Shown: positions 1 to 12,669 of the stretch, piece after piece | Position numbering within the stretch: position 1 is the first letter of the stretch | Layout: each line of letters starts with the position of its first letter | Assembly: GCA_002633025.1 (NCBI GenBank) | Contig: NMRB01002206.1 | Span: forward strand, 1-64,000 | Reading direction: 5' to 3' | Length of the DNA stretch: 64,000 bases | Source: Notospermus geniculatus | Lineage: Eukaryota; Nemertea; Pilidiophora; Heteronemertea; Lineidae | Program-made: the position numbers and the translations under genes | The notes under the pieces: generated by a model | Told to the model about the DNA's origin: nothing | The model's database searches: none | Seen by the model: only the letters and a program-made list of their open reading frames with translations

Positions 1-1239
1 GATTTGTGAAAGAATTACGTCACGTTTTTTGGGGGCCATGGTGCCTGTAGCGGCAAAAACACAAATTAGTTGATTTTTGGCATAGATCTATTTTGCCAAT
101 TTTCACCTAGCCGTTGCAGAGAAATCGGCCGTAAATCCTGGGTCTTCAGTGGAATGAAGCAAGCGAGGCAAGCGACATTCATGCCGTTCTGACTATCTGC
201 TCCTTTGCGAATTACTAATCACTTCCAGGCGAGATCATTTATTGCCAACGCTGACAGCTGCCAATGGCACCTGTTCGCGGCCCAGTTCGCTATCAACACT
301 GTCAATGAGCAGCATATATCGTCTTCAGTATGCGTAGATAGCAACTCGTCAAGTATCGACACCAGTTGAATGGCGGATTCAACGATAGGGATGAGAATTA
401 TAAATCCCCACTTACTGCCTTATTCTCGAAACCCGGTAAACCTTTGTTGTGGGAATCGGGCCAGTGCCATTGTGTAGCATTCGGTTTTTCTCTCGTGGCG
501 GCCGACGGAAGCTTTGACCTTTAGGAGACCTGAATTGATGAAGGGTTAGTAATGGTATCACAGCGCGTCGAACTTTTCTCAAGTCATGAAAAGGATGGCG
601 CCATTTTTGGGCTCCCACCTGGACTGGTGTCAGCTAAGGTTTTGATATAGTATCAGTCGAACCTAGCTGGTACCACTGGCTATGTGGGTTGGACAGGATA
701 CGAGCCTTACCGCGTATTGGTTCCCGATTCCGTCGCCAGGGGAGGGACACTGAGGCATACATCATGCACACAGTGGCAATTTAACAAGGTCCTAAAGGTC
801 CTAAAGGTATCCAGGTCCAAACTCGTTTTTATGTCGGCTATTCGAAAGATTCCCCATTGGAAACATTCTAAATTGAATTACGAACAAAACAACATCATTT
901 TGCGTGACCTTCGCCAAGACGTGTATTATCCTTAGTTGCCATGGCAACGTAAGTAAGACATCAAGAGTCATCCGGCACCTAAAGTCGTTCTGTTACTTTC
1001 TCACCGCATTAGTGGAATATTATGAATGCTGTTTAAAGATAGCACACTGCTACAGAAGTACCGGTACCGCGGATTTATCCGGATTGGGAGGACATCCGTG
1101 TATCTTTATATTATGTCTGAGTGGTCTAGGTGGAAGTTAAATTGAATGAGTCAACTTTGACATTTCTTTTAGGCACCCCAGTGGCCACTCCATCTTTAGA
1201 ATATGAAATAGAAATCGGGTTTCTAAGGTGAAAGACATT
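1..1239. other. Sequence with no recognised gene
   Basis: No reading frame here resembles a known domain, and splice-like boundaries do not build a coding exon. The only structure noted is a short triplicated word (ggtcctaaa type) near 788-808. This may be intergenic or intronic to a gene outside the window. Confidence 0.5.
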
Positions 1240-1245
1240 GCTTCC

Positions 1246-1337
1246 TTCCAGATTCGAACCCACGGACCCTCGCATGAGGCATCAATCGCCAGCACTAGGG
1301 GGCAGCATGCCTTAACTACTAGGCCAAATCCCCATCC
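1246..1337 (-). repeat. tRNA-derived SINE head
   Basis: Read on the minus strand, this has an A-box-like block (ggcctagtagttaaggc, complement of 1309-1325) and a B-box-like block (ggttcgaatc, complement of 1250-1259) at tRNA-like spacing. The cloverleaf is degenerate and the sequence continues beyond tRNA ends, so a SINE relic is more likely than a working tRNA. Confidence 0.55.
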
Positions 1338-1812
1338 TAAAAAAAAGATGGTTCAATGGGTGATATGAATAAAAATAAGTAATAACTTTTACTCCAGTTT
1401 TTGAAGTATTCACTGGTGACTATATGAATAAAACCGCGAGTAGGCCAAACAATCTCCGAACCCAAACAGTTTTATGTTATGCGAGGGGTCACATTAAAGG
1501 TAAGAAATTAGGGTAAGAAATCTTAATGTCTTTAGGGTAAGAAATTAAAGCCGTGGTCATTTGTGGGGCTACCTTTTGGCGTATGCTAGGGAAAAGGACA
1601 AGGGAAACAACCCACGTTTTCGCCTTATTCCACTTCAAAGAGGCCGAAGTCGGATAAGTGTGACGGAACAGTTTCAATTGCATCTTATCCCAGCCATTGC
1701 CAGTGGCAATTTCATGAAATGAAATGGTCCATGGACCATGTGCTCACCTGGGTGAATGTACCAGAAGAACGAACGACAAGTGTCAAGTCAATATGTTCCA
1801 GGGAAACATCAT

Positions 1813-2044
1813 ACCAGGTTAGAACATTCTTTCTGGTATTGTTCATATGATATGAGCCAAAGTACATTTTTCAAGATGGACGACTGGCTGCCATATTAGA
1901 AGTGCAATAGAGCTAAAATTTGGCAAACATAGAGGGTATCTAAGTACATATTTGTACCAGGTTACAACATTCTAGTTGCTGTTCTTCGTGAGATATTGGC
2001 TAAAGTCCATTTTCAAGATGGCCGACTGGCGACCATATTTGAAG
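1813..2044. repeat. Diverged direct repeat, two copies about 143 bp apart
   Basis: The block 1813-1902 recurs at 1956-2044. Both contain accaggtta-acattct, a cttt or tgctgtt stretch, and a shared core around tttcaagatgg-cgactgg-ccatatt. The surrounding non-coding sequence looks like part of an old interspersed element. No protein is encoded. Confidence 0.6.
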
Positions 2045-2340
2045 TCGAAAAGGGTCAAACTGCGATATACTAGTACCTTTTCGCCACCTAGTGGCCAAGC
2101 CAAGAATCAAATCGGGCCGAAACTTGGTGTCATAGGTCTTCTGACCTAGGGGTATACATGTAAAATGTTTCAGGTCAATAGCCGCAGCGGTTACAAAACG
2201 TGCCCTGCAAACGGACGACGACGACGATGGACGCTGCACCACCGTTAGAGCTCACCTAACGATGATTCAGTCACGGAAACCTAGTCACATAAGTATTCCT
2301 TAGAAAGAACACGGTGAGAACTTCCCAATGTGATGGGGTT

Positions 2341-2599
2341 AAAGCCTGGAATCCACTATTGATTTTCTAGTTGATTTTGCGTTGCGACTCGCTTTGCAAC
2401 TGGGTTGCGTTGCAACTGAGCACTCGATCGCCGTAGTGGACCAGCTAGACGTGATTTCCACCAATGGTAAAGACTTGGTCAATTTCAGTCGGCAATCGGT
2501 CGGCGACCGGTATCAGTTCCTTGTGATCGTATTCAGTCGCGAGTTGCAGGTTGCAAAGCGAGTCGCAACGCAGAAAATCAATGGTGGATTCCTAGCTTT
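2341..2599. mobile_element. MITE-like inverted-repeat element
   Basis: The ends are inverted copies: aaagcctggaatccactatt at the left matches the complement of the right end (gtggattcctagcttt). Inner arms repeat the theme gcgttgcgactcgctttgca and its complement. It is non-coding and about 260 bp, as expected of a non-autonomous DNA transposon. Confidence 0.75.
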
Positions 2600-3059
2600 A
2601 GGAACCTCACCTTTCAAGTTTTTAAAACCTACTTTCAAATTTTGCAGAAATGTACGCCAGTCTTGGCAGTGGAAGTATTAATAGAATCGTATTCGGCAGC
2701 TGCTTCGAACATTGTGTTCAGTGTGAAGACAGTTTAGATAAAATAATGAAAAATCTGAAGTAATCTGAATACCCGGAAGAAGAAGACAAAAAGTTCAGCT
2801 AATCTTAACTTTTTAGCTATTGCATACACATTTTCTCCGCTTCTCTGTCTTTCAGTTCTTTGATATAGAAAACGGAAGAAGCAAGCTCGTCGTTTTGTAA
2901 ACATGATAACGCTCAGAGAACATGCACAGCGTTTTCTTTGATTTGAAATTGACAACACTACTATCATCATTGTCGCCATTCCTGAAGTCTTGGAATTGGG
3001 ATGCCTCCGTCATTTGTTCACGTGTACTCACTTTCTTCCCCCCCCCCTTTTTTGGTTCA

Positions 3060-3104
3060 CTAGAGTGACCATTATTGGTTCACTAGAGTGACCATTATTT
3101 TCAT
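3060..3104. repeat. Perfect 22-23 bp tandem doublet
   Basis: ggttcactagagtgaccatt occurs twice head to tail. It is a simple local duplication with no coding content. Confidence 0.7.
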
Positions 3105-3499
3105 CCTTGATTTTCTGTCACGGTTAATGTTCGCGGATTTTCTCAGGTGTGGTATAACCTTTTGAGCTGAAATTTGTAGGGTATGATTTTTGTATAATAA
3201 ACCCGTGTCTGCGTGGTATTTGGCAAATATTGTGGCCTATTTTTTTAGATATTAGCAATTTGAGAGCTTGGAAGAGGCTATTTTTGGCCGTTTCCGCTCT
3301 AATTTCTGAAGAAGATATTTCATTCCCTTGATATGTAAATATAACAATATACAATTGATAACAAAGCTTCTTTTCGTTGATCACGCCGAAATAACAAGTA
3401 TTTGTCATCATTTGGGAGAAAAACTACCTTGAAGCACATGCGTACGAGGGTATGGCAGCTACGCCATTTTTTGTCGTTACCAAGGATTCGAAAGTTTAA

Positions 3500-3712
3500 T
3501 ATGACGTCACGAGAACTGTGACGTCATAGTGACGTCATAACTGTGACGTCACAGTCNAAGACGTCCCGCACGTCATTCATGATGTTTTGAGGCGAAGACG
3601 AAAAAAAAAATCAAATTGTTTCACGACGTCATGATCGCTGAAACAACCGGATTTTTTTTCGAGTCACGTCATGCGTTCAGAAATGACGTGTGGGACGTCA
3701 TGACGCTGTCCC
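3500..3712. promoter_or_regulatory. Cluster of CRE-like TGACGTCA sites
   Basis: Four palindromic or near-palindromic TGACGTCA words lie between 3500 and 3553, followed by further ACGTCA and TGACGT half sites to about 3712. TGACGTCA is the full cAMP response element bound by CREB/ATF bZIP factors. No gene start is recognised beside it, and spacing of about 10 and 18 bp suggests a small local amplification, so a repeat origin is equally possible. There is one N at 3557. Confidence 0.35.
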
Positions 3713-4019
3713 GTCAGGTGCTGCGCTCTTTTGGAGTGATAGAGTCTATTACAAATTGACAACACGAGGCATACAACTAAAAACAGCCAATAACTGTGTA
3801 CTAAAGAGTAGACGTTTCTTCTTTTAGAAGAAACATCAGCATGTCCTCCTAAGTCGCGATCATTACATTTCCTGTAAGCATGTGATACTCGTGATATTGG
3901 CATTTTACCCGATGCTGCATCTACTTGTCATCAAGTTGAATACATCAAGCCAACGGGTTCTTCGCTTACTACATGTAACGCTGGTAGCCTGATGTTTATC
4001 GCGGAGCCCTGACAGCGTG

Positions 4020-4333
4020 GTATCATGTGAGTGTCGAAAAAAATGAGCCAATCAGAAACACTCAAGTCATTTGTTCATGAGAGCTACTCTAGCCGCCGAT
4101 TCGTGTTTTTGTTCCAACACAAGTTAAGAAAGTCACGTGAATGTGGCATATTACCAATGTGAAATAATCTGACTGATGATCGACTGTACGTTTTTTCCTT
4201 ATACAACTGTTGCTAACGAACTTTCTCAACTCGTGTTTCAACAAAAATACGAATCGATGGCTCGGGTAGCTCTCGTGAACGTATGACTTGAGTGCTTCTG
4301 ATTGGTTCATTTTATTCGAACTCACATGATACT
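4020..4333. mobile_element. Foldback MITE, 'gttcatgagagctac' family
   Basis: Both ends carry the same sequence in opposite orientation (gtatcatgtgagt...; then the ccaatcagaa and gttcatgagagctac blocks), giving arms of about 110 bp around a short unique centre. Related copies lie at 17379-18008 and 55678-55908, with a partial one near 36957-37065. Confidence 0.8.
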
Positions 4334-5130
4334 ACTGTTTTCTAGAAAATATTTCAGTCATGGATGATTTTATACATGGTCATCTAGGCACTCGGTAGAT
4401 CAATTATTTATAAACCAACATGCCATTTATCGATAGCATGTGAGTTATAAGATGATGGAAAAAACTTAAATAAATGTGGTAAAATAAAGCTACAAATAAA
4501 CAAACTACAAAGTTTGATGTTACAAACCAATGAAATTCTCCTGACATGATAGGACACAGTGGTGTTGACTACTCAACTAAAATAACATGTAATTATAAAA
4601 GACAATGGCTATCATTACCCCGGGTATTTTCAGTCATAAATATCAAGATAAAATCCATTATATATGTGATCATTCGTGATACCAACCCCTTTGGCGACAC
4701 TTATTGAACTTAAAAGCATACTTGTTGTTTTATCCTAAAGAATAGAGAATTTATCGCTGGTGGCTGTGTTGTAATAACCCGATGCGGCAACTTCATCTTA
4801 TTTCAAATTGCGCGACACATTCTCAGCATTCAAGTTTCACAATTTCTCACTTTGTTCTTTTTCAATATAAGTGTTGATATGACGTGGTTGTCAAGAGAAC
4901 GCGTGGTACTAGAGGAATAGTTTTATATCCCGGGGGCACTTGGTTCGATTACCAATCTGGCGCTGCGGGCGTATTTACTCGGTGTTTCAGGGATGGTTGT
5001 GTGTGGTTCCGTGAAGTACACCATGCGATAACTGTGTGAGTGAATGAACACCTCCATTCTCATGACTCAACATTGAAGAGGTTATCTCACGATAAGAACT
5101 TTAATTTAAAACGTCCCTCTAAAAACCTGG

Positions 5131-5189
5131 ATGTTGTATACAGATGTAACACTTTTGATCAAAGAAAGTGTTACATCTGTACACAACAT
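5131..5189. repeat. Short perfect hairpin
   Basis: atgttgtatacagatgtaac at the left is followed by its near-perfect complement ending acacaacat. The stem is about 25 bp with a small loop. Probably a decayed MITE. Confidence 0.65.
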
Positions 5190-5267
5190 CCCATTAATTA
5201 GGGCCTATTCCTTTACATATACATGTACAACTTTTAGTAAGCTTGATGAAGGAGTATGTAAAAGAGT

Positions 5268-5462
5268 TTAGGGAAAAATTAAAAGTTAAAAACTAAAACT
5301 AAAAGTAAAAAAACTAAAACTGAACTGAAACCAAAACTAAAACTAAAACCTTAAAACTAAAACTGAAACTAAAACCTCAAAAATAAAACTGAAACTAAAA
5401 CTAAAACTAAAATTAAACTACTCTTTAAAAACTAAAACTAAAACTGAAACTGAAAACTGACA
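5268..5462. repeat. (AAAACT)n-type microsatellite
   Basis: About 195 bp of diverged aaaact and aaactg hexamer repeats on the plus strand. Low complexity, non-coding. Confidence 0.85.
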
Positions 5463-5472
5463 GAGATCATAC

Positions 5473-7100
5473 TTGTCGACAAAGCAAGCTGAAGACTTGT
5501 TTGTCTCTAAAAGAATAATAATATTCCTATACGGAAATAAATTCAGCAAAAATAGGGAGCTGGCAATTATCTGTAGCAAAACGTATAAAATGTGTTTTAT
5601 TTTAGCTGGTGATTCCCAAATTAGCCTTGAACTGCTTTGTGCATCACAAAAATAACCCCCGTAATATAAACGTCAAACCACTTCGACACGAGACAAATTC
5701 GGGGCAGGAGATGGAGGTATACCTTCTCAATGGATGCAATACGATATTGGTATGTTTATCTTGCGTTCAATATCTCAATAATATATTCGATGGTTTTCAA
5801 AAGAATTCTAGTGCAAACTTCTACACAATGGTACCAGCAATAATAGATGACGATATGGTTTCAGGCTTGGTATTGCTTTTTCAGCCCAGAATACAAAGAC
5901 TTATTATATACGCATAGGTTTTTACATATTCAGCAAAGAAAAAGCATTTATATATACAGTATTTATCTTTAGAGAAGAATTTAGTTTCTTTGTACGTGTA
6001 AACTTATTTCCAAATGCCTGATTTATTTTGGAGATGAAACAGTACGATTTTTTAACAAAAGCGAAGACAGATAAATGTTCTGTGCATTTCAACGTTTGGC
6101 GATGCCTTTACATGTATATTTATTCTAAACTATGTACAGAATATAATGTCTTCTTATTCTGCCTTTTGTAATTTTTCTTTTGTCAGAAAGAATGCATCCA
6201 TCGGAATGTGTGTTCTATAGAACGCCTTCGGGATCTTACCGAAAAGCAGATAATTTTTACACGACAGTTGTTTTCGAGTTCATCTTGAATATTGTGCTCC
6301 AGCAAAAAGATTGTACATGCGCATATGAAATAAGTCCACACGTGCACAATAATAGTATAATTCCCTACCTGTACACCCATTTTTGCTGCTAATTTCTTTA
6401 GAAAGGGTATCAGGTAAATGGGCATATAAACCATCACCTGCATGTGTAGTTTGGTGAATGGTATAAATAGGTATCCGCCACGCGAACTACGCAGCACAGA
6501 ACACTTTTTCTAAAAAGCGTGTAAAAAATTTCCCCAAGTGGAACTGACGCGGATTTTTGCTATCTAGTTGAGGAATCTTCAATCTTCAATCTTCCTGCTT
6601 TGGGAGAGCACGTGGTTATCTGACTGAGATAATATCACACAGAGTGACATGAATTTGCCTGTGTTGCCTGCTTTTGATTTACTGGAGAATCTTCTGAGAA
6701 AAAAAAATCCGACAAGCCTGTTTTCGAGAAATATCCTGCACGCCTTAAAATATGATAAGCGATGTTGTTAACATTCGTTCTCTAGGCTCAGTAAAAGCGG
6801 AAGACGATTTTTTTTATTTTTCATGAAAATTATTAAATCTGAGGATTTTATACGATAAGAACATTGTTTTATTTCGTCCTAATCTTCATCGCAAGTTGTC
6901 AATCCAGCTGTATTACCGGTTAAGCAGATTACACATCGCCAATATCCAGGTGTTTTCTGCCTGCGAATTGGAGCTCACGGACAAAGATAGTTGGAACTTC
7001 AAGACTACAAATAATGCAGTCCGAGTTTTCTTGGCTGTAGGCCTTTTTACAAACAATATACGTTCTGCATCAGCAGCTTGCACTTTTTCTCCGGGCATTC
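5473..7100. other. AT-rich sequence, no gene recognised
   Basis: Short open frames of up to about 100 codons occur here, but none shows a recognisable domain or coding-like codon choice, and overlapping frames on both strands are equally open. Nothing else structured was seen. Confidence 0.4.
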
Positions 7101-7120
7101 CGGTTTCCTCCTGCAGTTCA

Positions 7121-7228
7121 GGCCCCGTATTCATAAAACTACTTAAGTCTGAGTGTCATACTTATCTTTTGTGTTGAACAAAGGATAAGTGTCATACTTA
7201 GACTTAAGTAGTTTTATGAATACGGTGC
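7121..7228. mobile_element. Hairpin MITE with GGCCCCGTATTCATAAA ends
   Basis: A near-perfect inverted repeat of about 108 bp. Arms start ggccccgtattcataaaac and end gttttatgaatacggtgcc, with a loop near the gtgttgaacaaag word. It belongs to a group of short hairpins in this window that share a (G)GGCC-GTATTCATAAA-like terminus. Confidence 0.8.
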
Positions 7229-7304
7229 CAGCAAATTGGCCCAATGTTGTTTCTAGTGCTAATAATTCCAAATTTGGCGCCCAGTTCTCGATTCAATGGC
7301 TGTT

Positions 7305-7418
7305 CTTCATAAAAGGTAGCAAATGCTTTTATTTCAAGTTTTGCAATACATGTACATTTACATTGGACATTGCTGTGCAAATCTTAAGTAAAAGCATTTG
7401 CTAACTTTTATGAATACC
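7305..7418. mobile_element. Hairpin MITE with 'ttcataaaaggtagcaaa' ends
   Basis: Arms ttcataaaaggtagcaaatg and catttgctaacttttatgaa enclose about 75 bp. Relatives with the same inner words are at 29562-29672 and 40752-40867. Confidence 0.75.
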
Positions 7419-7489
7419 AGCCAATATTTTGGAAAATCAGGTTTTGGTAGCAGGTCCAAAAATAAATGAAAGGAATGTACATATATGTA

Positions 7490-7612
7490 AATTTTAACCG
7501 ATTTATCTATTTATTTTAACCGATTTATTTATTTTATTTATTTTAACCGATTTATTTATTTTATTTATTTTAACCGATTTATTTATTTTATTTATTTTAA
7601 CCGATTTATTTC
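7490..7612. repeat. AT-rich minisatellite
   Basis: Four to five copies of a unit built from ttaaccgatttatttatttt, with length variation of the ttta part. Confidence 0.8.
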
Positions 7613-8359
7613 GATATATTTCGAATCCGTCCAATCACGCTGCAGGTAAAAATGACCACACGAAATACCTAAGTTTAAAACTTCTGCCCTGAATCAATCG
7701 GGCATGAAATATGACATCGTACAATAATAAATATAGAATGATCCACTCTCGTCCAATTACGAAGCATTTAAAAATGAGTTTGTCCGATCACTAAAGGCTA
7801 ACACCCTAGAGCGAAATAAAATTACGTATTTATAGAAGTTGGCCATTTTGATCGAGTACACATTATCTATATTTGAGTAGCATTTTAGAAATCAGCCCGA
7901 AGTCAGAATGTATGACAGGATGTCAAAATCGATGGGGACAAAAAATTTATAATAACGTATGCGATTATAGATGCAGTATCCCTACATCTGTCGAACCTTG
8001 ACTTTTTTACAAAGCACTTTCCACTGTAATGCACTGTAATGTGTATTAATGAAAATGAAAAGTATTTAAAGTGCCGAAATCCACAGAAACGTGATCGGTG
8101 ACACTATGTACAAACTTTGTAATGTGTGTTAGATGTTTTTCAACTGGGCCGTAGCCATAGGTAAGAATGGGAGAAGCCATTCACAAGGTACCGATGTTTC
8201 TCACTTGGATGGAGTCTTTTCCCTTGCGAAGGCATATGGTAGTTGAACATGGCCACACCGACCACACTGTAATACAGTAGCTCCAGACTCTCCGAAACTT
8301 TCTGGGAACTCAAGCAGCAACAAGTGCATCACTTGATCCTTTCAGACCAGAGTTTAGAA

Positions 8360-8480
8360 TAGAGTTGTTGTCTATTCATTACTGTTGGGCACTTCAAACA
8401 GTTCACTGTAGGGTGACAATACTTGCAATGTACAGCAACAGTTTGGGACCTTCAACAGTCATGAATAGACAACAACTCTA
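8360..8480. mobile_element. Hairpin MITE present only in copy 1 of block A
   Basis: Terminal inverted repeats are perfect over 20 bp: tagagttgttgtctattcat and its complement ending at 8480. Copy 2 of the block lacks it and carries a different element at about the same point (11212-11607). Confidence 0.8.
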
Positions 8481-8502
8481 ATACGAACTACATAGTGACC
8501 GT

Positions 8503-8768
8503 TACGGTGGCCCATAGACTATAGAGCTCATTGATGAAAAATTTTTGCATTCGTATTTTTTCCCGAGGTTTGATTATTTGTCTTGGCGGTTTGTAAAAAA
8601 TCTTTAGAATCTTTCACCGCGGTGGAAATGATTTTCACCGAGGTGGAAACGTTTTTACAGCGGTGACAACTTCTAAAGATTATACAAACCCCCAAGGAAA
8701 ATGATCAAAGCTCGGGAAAAATCCAAATGCAAATATTTTTTCATCAGTGAGCTCTATGGGCCACCGTA
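8503..8768. mobile_element. MITE present only in copy 1 of block A
   Basis: Terminal inverted repeat tacggtggcccatag; copy 2 goes straight from gtgacc to the catggttgacagg side. The inside holds further inverted words (cacc gcggtg). The apparent flanking duplication is TA. Confidence 0.75.
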
Positions 8769-9381
8769 GACCGTGTTGCAAGTCATGGTTGACAGGAAAA
8801 GCTGCCAAAATCAGCCACCGCCAGCCTGGTGATTGAATGGTAGGCCTGTCAACGCCAGCAGTAACTTGGAGGTCTTGCACCATATTAATGAAGTGGTCTT
8901 ATATCTAAGACCGTAGAGTATTAATATTTAGCCAGCACTAAAACCCACAGGGACGAGTTTACGTAGTGTCGGTGTAGAACCATCTTGCCGACATCAGAAT
9001 TCCCCTGCAGGGAGAATCACACAATCGCCGACTTATCCACTCGAAACAAACACTTCTTAATTCTATTCTTGTCATCAGAATTCCTTGAGGCAAGATTAAT
9101 AACGTCATGTTTTCCCACCCAGTGTCCAGGAATTTGTCAGCAAGGGGTGTCTTGAAACTCGCATGTGACGTTGCTTTCTATTGGAACACTCATTGGTGTC
9201 CTTGAAACTCCCGTTCCCATTTCTCGTGCTCAGCTCTCAGATTTCCTCTGATAGGCCGTTTATTATTGTCATCGGATCATCTCTGCTTCATCAATTTCCC
9301 AATCAATAAGGGATTAGAGCGTCGTGTTGGTCGTTCATCATGGCAACTGTACGGCCACACGATATAAAACCATATCGCTGA

Positions 9382-9678
9382 TACCCCCGTCACACTAGAG
9401 GCAGAATGAGCAGGAATGCCGTTGGAATGACAATTCGTAGTTCATTCCTGGACATTCGAAGAACATTCTAAAATTTCTGACTGGATTCTGACTGCATTCC
9501 TAATGTTCCGGCCCATTCCTGTGGTCTGTCAGAATGTCTTGGACATGTTCGAAATTATCAAGGTGCATTCCAAGTGTCCTTCGAAGCTCTCCCGAATCCG
9601 GCTCGAATTTTGCAAACTTACTCATTCCGGCTGGTTCTGCTTGATTCCTGCTGATTCGAACTAAGTGTGACGGGGGTA
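9382..9678. mobile_element. MITE with TACCCCCGTCACACT ends, only in copy 1
   Basis: Termini tacccccgtcacactag and ctaagtgtgacgggggta are inverted copies. The interior is rich in aggaatgc and gcattcc words. Copy 2 lacks it and has another element close by, so at least one allele here is an empty site. Confidence 0.8.
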
Positions 9679-10596
9679 TAACATTTTCTCCGTCATAACC
9701 CTGGGGACATGTTGTGACCCCTGCCCCGTTCTTGTCATCATCATCATCGTCATAGGCATCATAATCCTATTTCTGGATTTTCCCTGTCATGTCACAGTGC
9801 AGGACCCGGGGTAGCGCCGTTGGGGGTGTACGCCATTCACCCTACATGTATGTTTGGTAGACCAAAGGCTCGAGGAAGAACACGGTTTTGCACCTCAAAC
9901 ACAAGGAAACTGTATCGAAGACCATTTGGGCTGGAGGGGTTTGCCTCTAGGGATCACGCCCATTTTTTCGGCGGTACTGAATCCAGCCCTGTGTCGTAGT
10001 CGTGTACACATGCCCTATCACGCATAAGTGACCGAGTCAGAATATCCTATAGGAGCAGTCAGCCGCGCGTATTGCCAAAAGATGGCAGCAAAGTTCTAGC
10101 GGACCAATACACAGGAAAATCCACATGATTGGTGATTGATCAAGAATGGATGGGTCCGCTGTGTGCATTGAATTGAGCTGTAGTGACACCTATTGATCAA
10201 CTCACTGACAGCTCCTATTGATAGCGACCTGAATGTCCCTTTCAGTTCAGTAGTTTTAACCACTAGCGACACCTATAAAGGCAGTGGGTTATGGTCCTCA
10301 TTCCCTTCGTGTGGCTTTGGGGGACGACATCCAATGGCACTGCCATCTGAACCTCCCGAATCTGCACCCTATGCTGCTTTGAAAAGCCGTGCCCTCTCTC
10401 CAATGACCCGACATCCCATCGGCTGTCATCACTCCTCTACGGCCAGTCATTAGTGCAGTTCTTCTCAGCTAGCCCACAGAGGAACCGTAATCATAAGAAG
10501 TGCAAGCCCCGATGGACAAGGAAATGAAGAGAGAACATGTCCGCAATATCAATGACACGTCTGTGTGCATGGTTCTCTAATATACTTGATACAAAC

Positions 10597-11141
10597 NNNN
10601 NNNNNNNNNNNNNNNNNNNNNNNNNNNNNNNNNNNNNNNNNNNNNNNNNNNNNNNNNNNNNNNNNNNNNNNNNNNNNNNNNNNNNNNNNNNNNNNNNNNN
10701 NNNNNNNNNNNNNNNNNNNNNNNNNNNNNNNNNNNNNNNNNNNNNNNNNNNNNNNNNNNNNNNNNNNNNNNNNNNNNNNNNNNNNNNNNNNNNNNNNNNN
10801 NNNNNNNNNNNNNNNNNNNNNNNNNNNNNNNNNNNNNNNNNNNNNNNNNNNNNNNNNNNNNNNNNNNNNNNNNNNNNNNNNNNNNNNNNNNNNNNNNNNN
10901 NNNNNNNNNNNNNNNNNNNNNNNNNNNNNNNNNNNNNNNNNNNNNNNNNNNNNNNNNNNNNNNNNNNNNNNNNNNNNNNNNNNNNNNNNNNNNNNNNNNN
11001 NNNNNNNNNNNNNNNNNNNNNNNNNNNNNNNNNNNNNNNNNNNNNNNNNNNNNNNNNNNNNNNNNNNNNNNNNNNNNNNNNNNNNNNNNNNNNNNNNNNN
11101 NNNNNNNNNNNNNNNNNNNNNNNNNNNNNNNNNNNNNNNNN
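10597..11141. other. Assembly gap (545 Ns)
   Basis: An unbroken run of N. The open frames that appear to cross it are artefacts. Confidence 1.
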
Positions 11142-11211
11142 AGCTCCAGACTCTCCGAAACTTTCTGGGAACTCAAGCAGCAACAAGTGCATCACTTGAT
11201 CCTTTCAGACC

Positions 11212-11607
11212 AATGAGGAACCCGCACACTAACGTCACGACGTGGCGCTGCAAGCGCTTGTACCGACGGCTCTATTTTTCTAACGTTATATCCATTTATT
11301 TCTGCCGTGAAAATAAACCCTTTGTGTTGGTCGCCCGACAATAAAACTTACATCATCGTGTAGCAGATGAAATTTTCTTTTAATCTCATTCCTTTTTTCT
11401 TAAAATGGAGGGATACAATAGCGATAAAAGCAACGTCTTTCGTGTCATTTTTCCTGTAGAAAAATGTACAGGCAAGTTTTCCATGACGCAACGTCAGCAT
11501 CTCACATGACGTCAAAAACACCTAAAATGACGTCAATGACGTCGTTTCGGTACAAGCGCTCACAGCGCCGACCTGTCGGGATAAACCGCAGGGCGGGTTC
11601 CCCATTG
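11212..11607. mobile_element. MITE, 'atgaggaacc' family, present only in copy 2
   Basis: Ends aatgaggaaccc and gggttccccatt are inverted copies; next come ttaacgtcacgacgtggcgctg-like and gcgccgacctgtcgggataa arms. Family members at 54593-54976 (well preserved) and 14600-14935 (degenerate, opposite orientation) share the cgctg and ctgtcgggataaac words. Confidence 0.8.
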
Positions 11608-12232
11608 AGAATACGAACTACATAGTGACCATGGTTACACGTCTGTCGTCATGGTTGACAGGAAAAGCTGCCACAATCAGCCAAGGCCAGCCTGGTGACT
11701 GAATGGTAGGACTATCAGTGCCAGCAGTAACTTGGAGGTCTTGCACCAAATTAATGAAGTGGAAGTGGTCTTATATCTAACACCTAGAGTATAAATATTT
11801 AGCCAGCACTAAATCCCACTGGGACGAGTTTACGTTGTGTTGGTGTAGAACCATCTTGCCGACATCAGAATTCCCTCCAGGGAGAAGCATCGCACAATCG
11901 CCGACTTATCCACTCGAAACAAACACTTCTTAATTCTATTCTTGTCATCAGAATTCCTTGAGGCAAGATTAATAACGTCATGTTTCTCACTCAGTGTCCA
12001 GGAATTTGTCAGCAAGGGGTGTCTTGAAACTCACATGTGACGTCGCTTTCTATTGGAACACACACTGGTGTCCTTGAAACTCCCGTTCGGATTTCTCGTG
12101 CTCAGCTCTCAGATTTCCTCTGATAGGCCGTTTATTATTGTCATCGGATCATCTCTGCTTCATCAATTTCCCAATCAATAAGGGATTATAGCGTCGTGTC
12201 GGTCGTTCATCATAGCAACTGTACGGCCACAC

Positions 12233-12669
12233 GATCTATTCCATTCGGAACTTCCGAAGGCAACTGCTCGGCAATGTCCGTAGACACTCGCATTTCCCCT
12301 CGGACACAATTCCAAGGCAGCCATCTTGAACGCGCAACGATTTCAATGCGTTTCTGGTGGTTTGGATGCGGTCGCCTCATCACACCCTGTGCATGAACGA
12401 AATAGGTCACACAAAAACGTTGCGTTATTGATCAATAATTGGCAGATTGGGTGAGATATCGGTAAGTTTATATATAATATGCCTCAACTTATCCAGGAAA
12501 TAAGGTTGGATATCTTAGCAGGCCAAAATTCGGCGAAAATAGTCCCACGGTCGGTCACGTGGGTTTGTTGATAAACAACATGGCTGCCTTGGACTTGTGT
12601 CCGAGGTGAAATGCGCCGCCCAGTGGATAGATAAGCAGTTCGCCTCAGGTCGTTCCGAATGGATCTATT
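12233..12669. mobile_element. MITE with GATCTATTCCATTCGGAAC ends, only in copy 2
   Basis: The left end gatctattccattcggaac reappears inverted at the right (gttccgaatggatc). Length is about 435 bp. Internal inverted words (ccgaggtgaaatgcg and the cgcatttcccctcgg block) extend the arms. Copy 1 has no trace of it. Confidence 0.75.

Larger units (their letters stand above)
8279..10596. repeat. Duplicated block A, copy 1 (ends at N gap)
   Basis: This segment matches 11142-13596 over most of its length. The left edge is the same word in both (agctccagactctccgaaac) and both reach acaaac at the right, exactly where the N gap begins in this copy. The copies differ by small substitutions and by whole inserted elements. 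This is best explained as two allelic contig ends placed in series around a gap rather than a real tandem duplication, although the latter cannot be excluded. No gene is recognised inside. Confidence 0.85.

Noticed and set aside
10491-11344. Long open frames of 199-259 codons across the gap
   Set aside because: They consist almost wholly of Ns; the frames exist only because N cannot make a stop.
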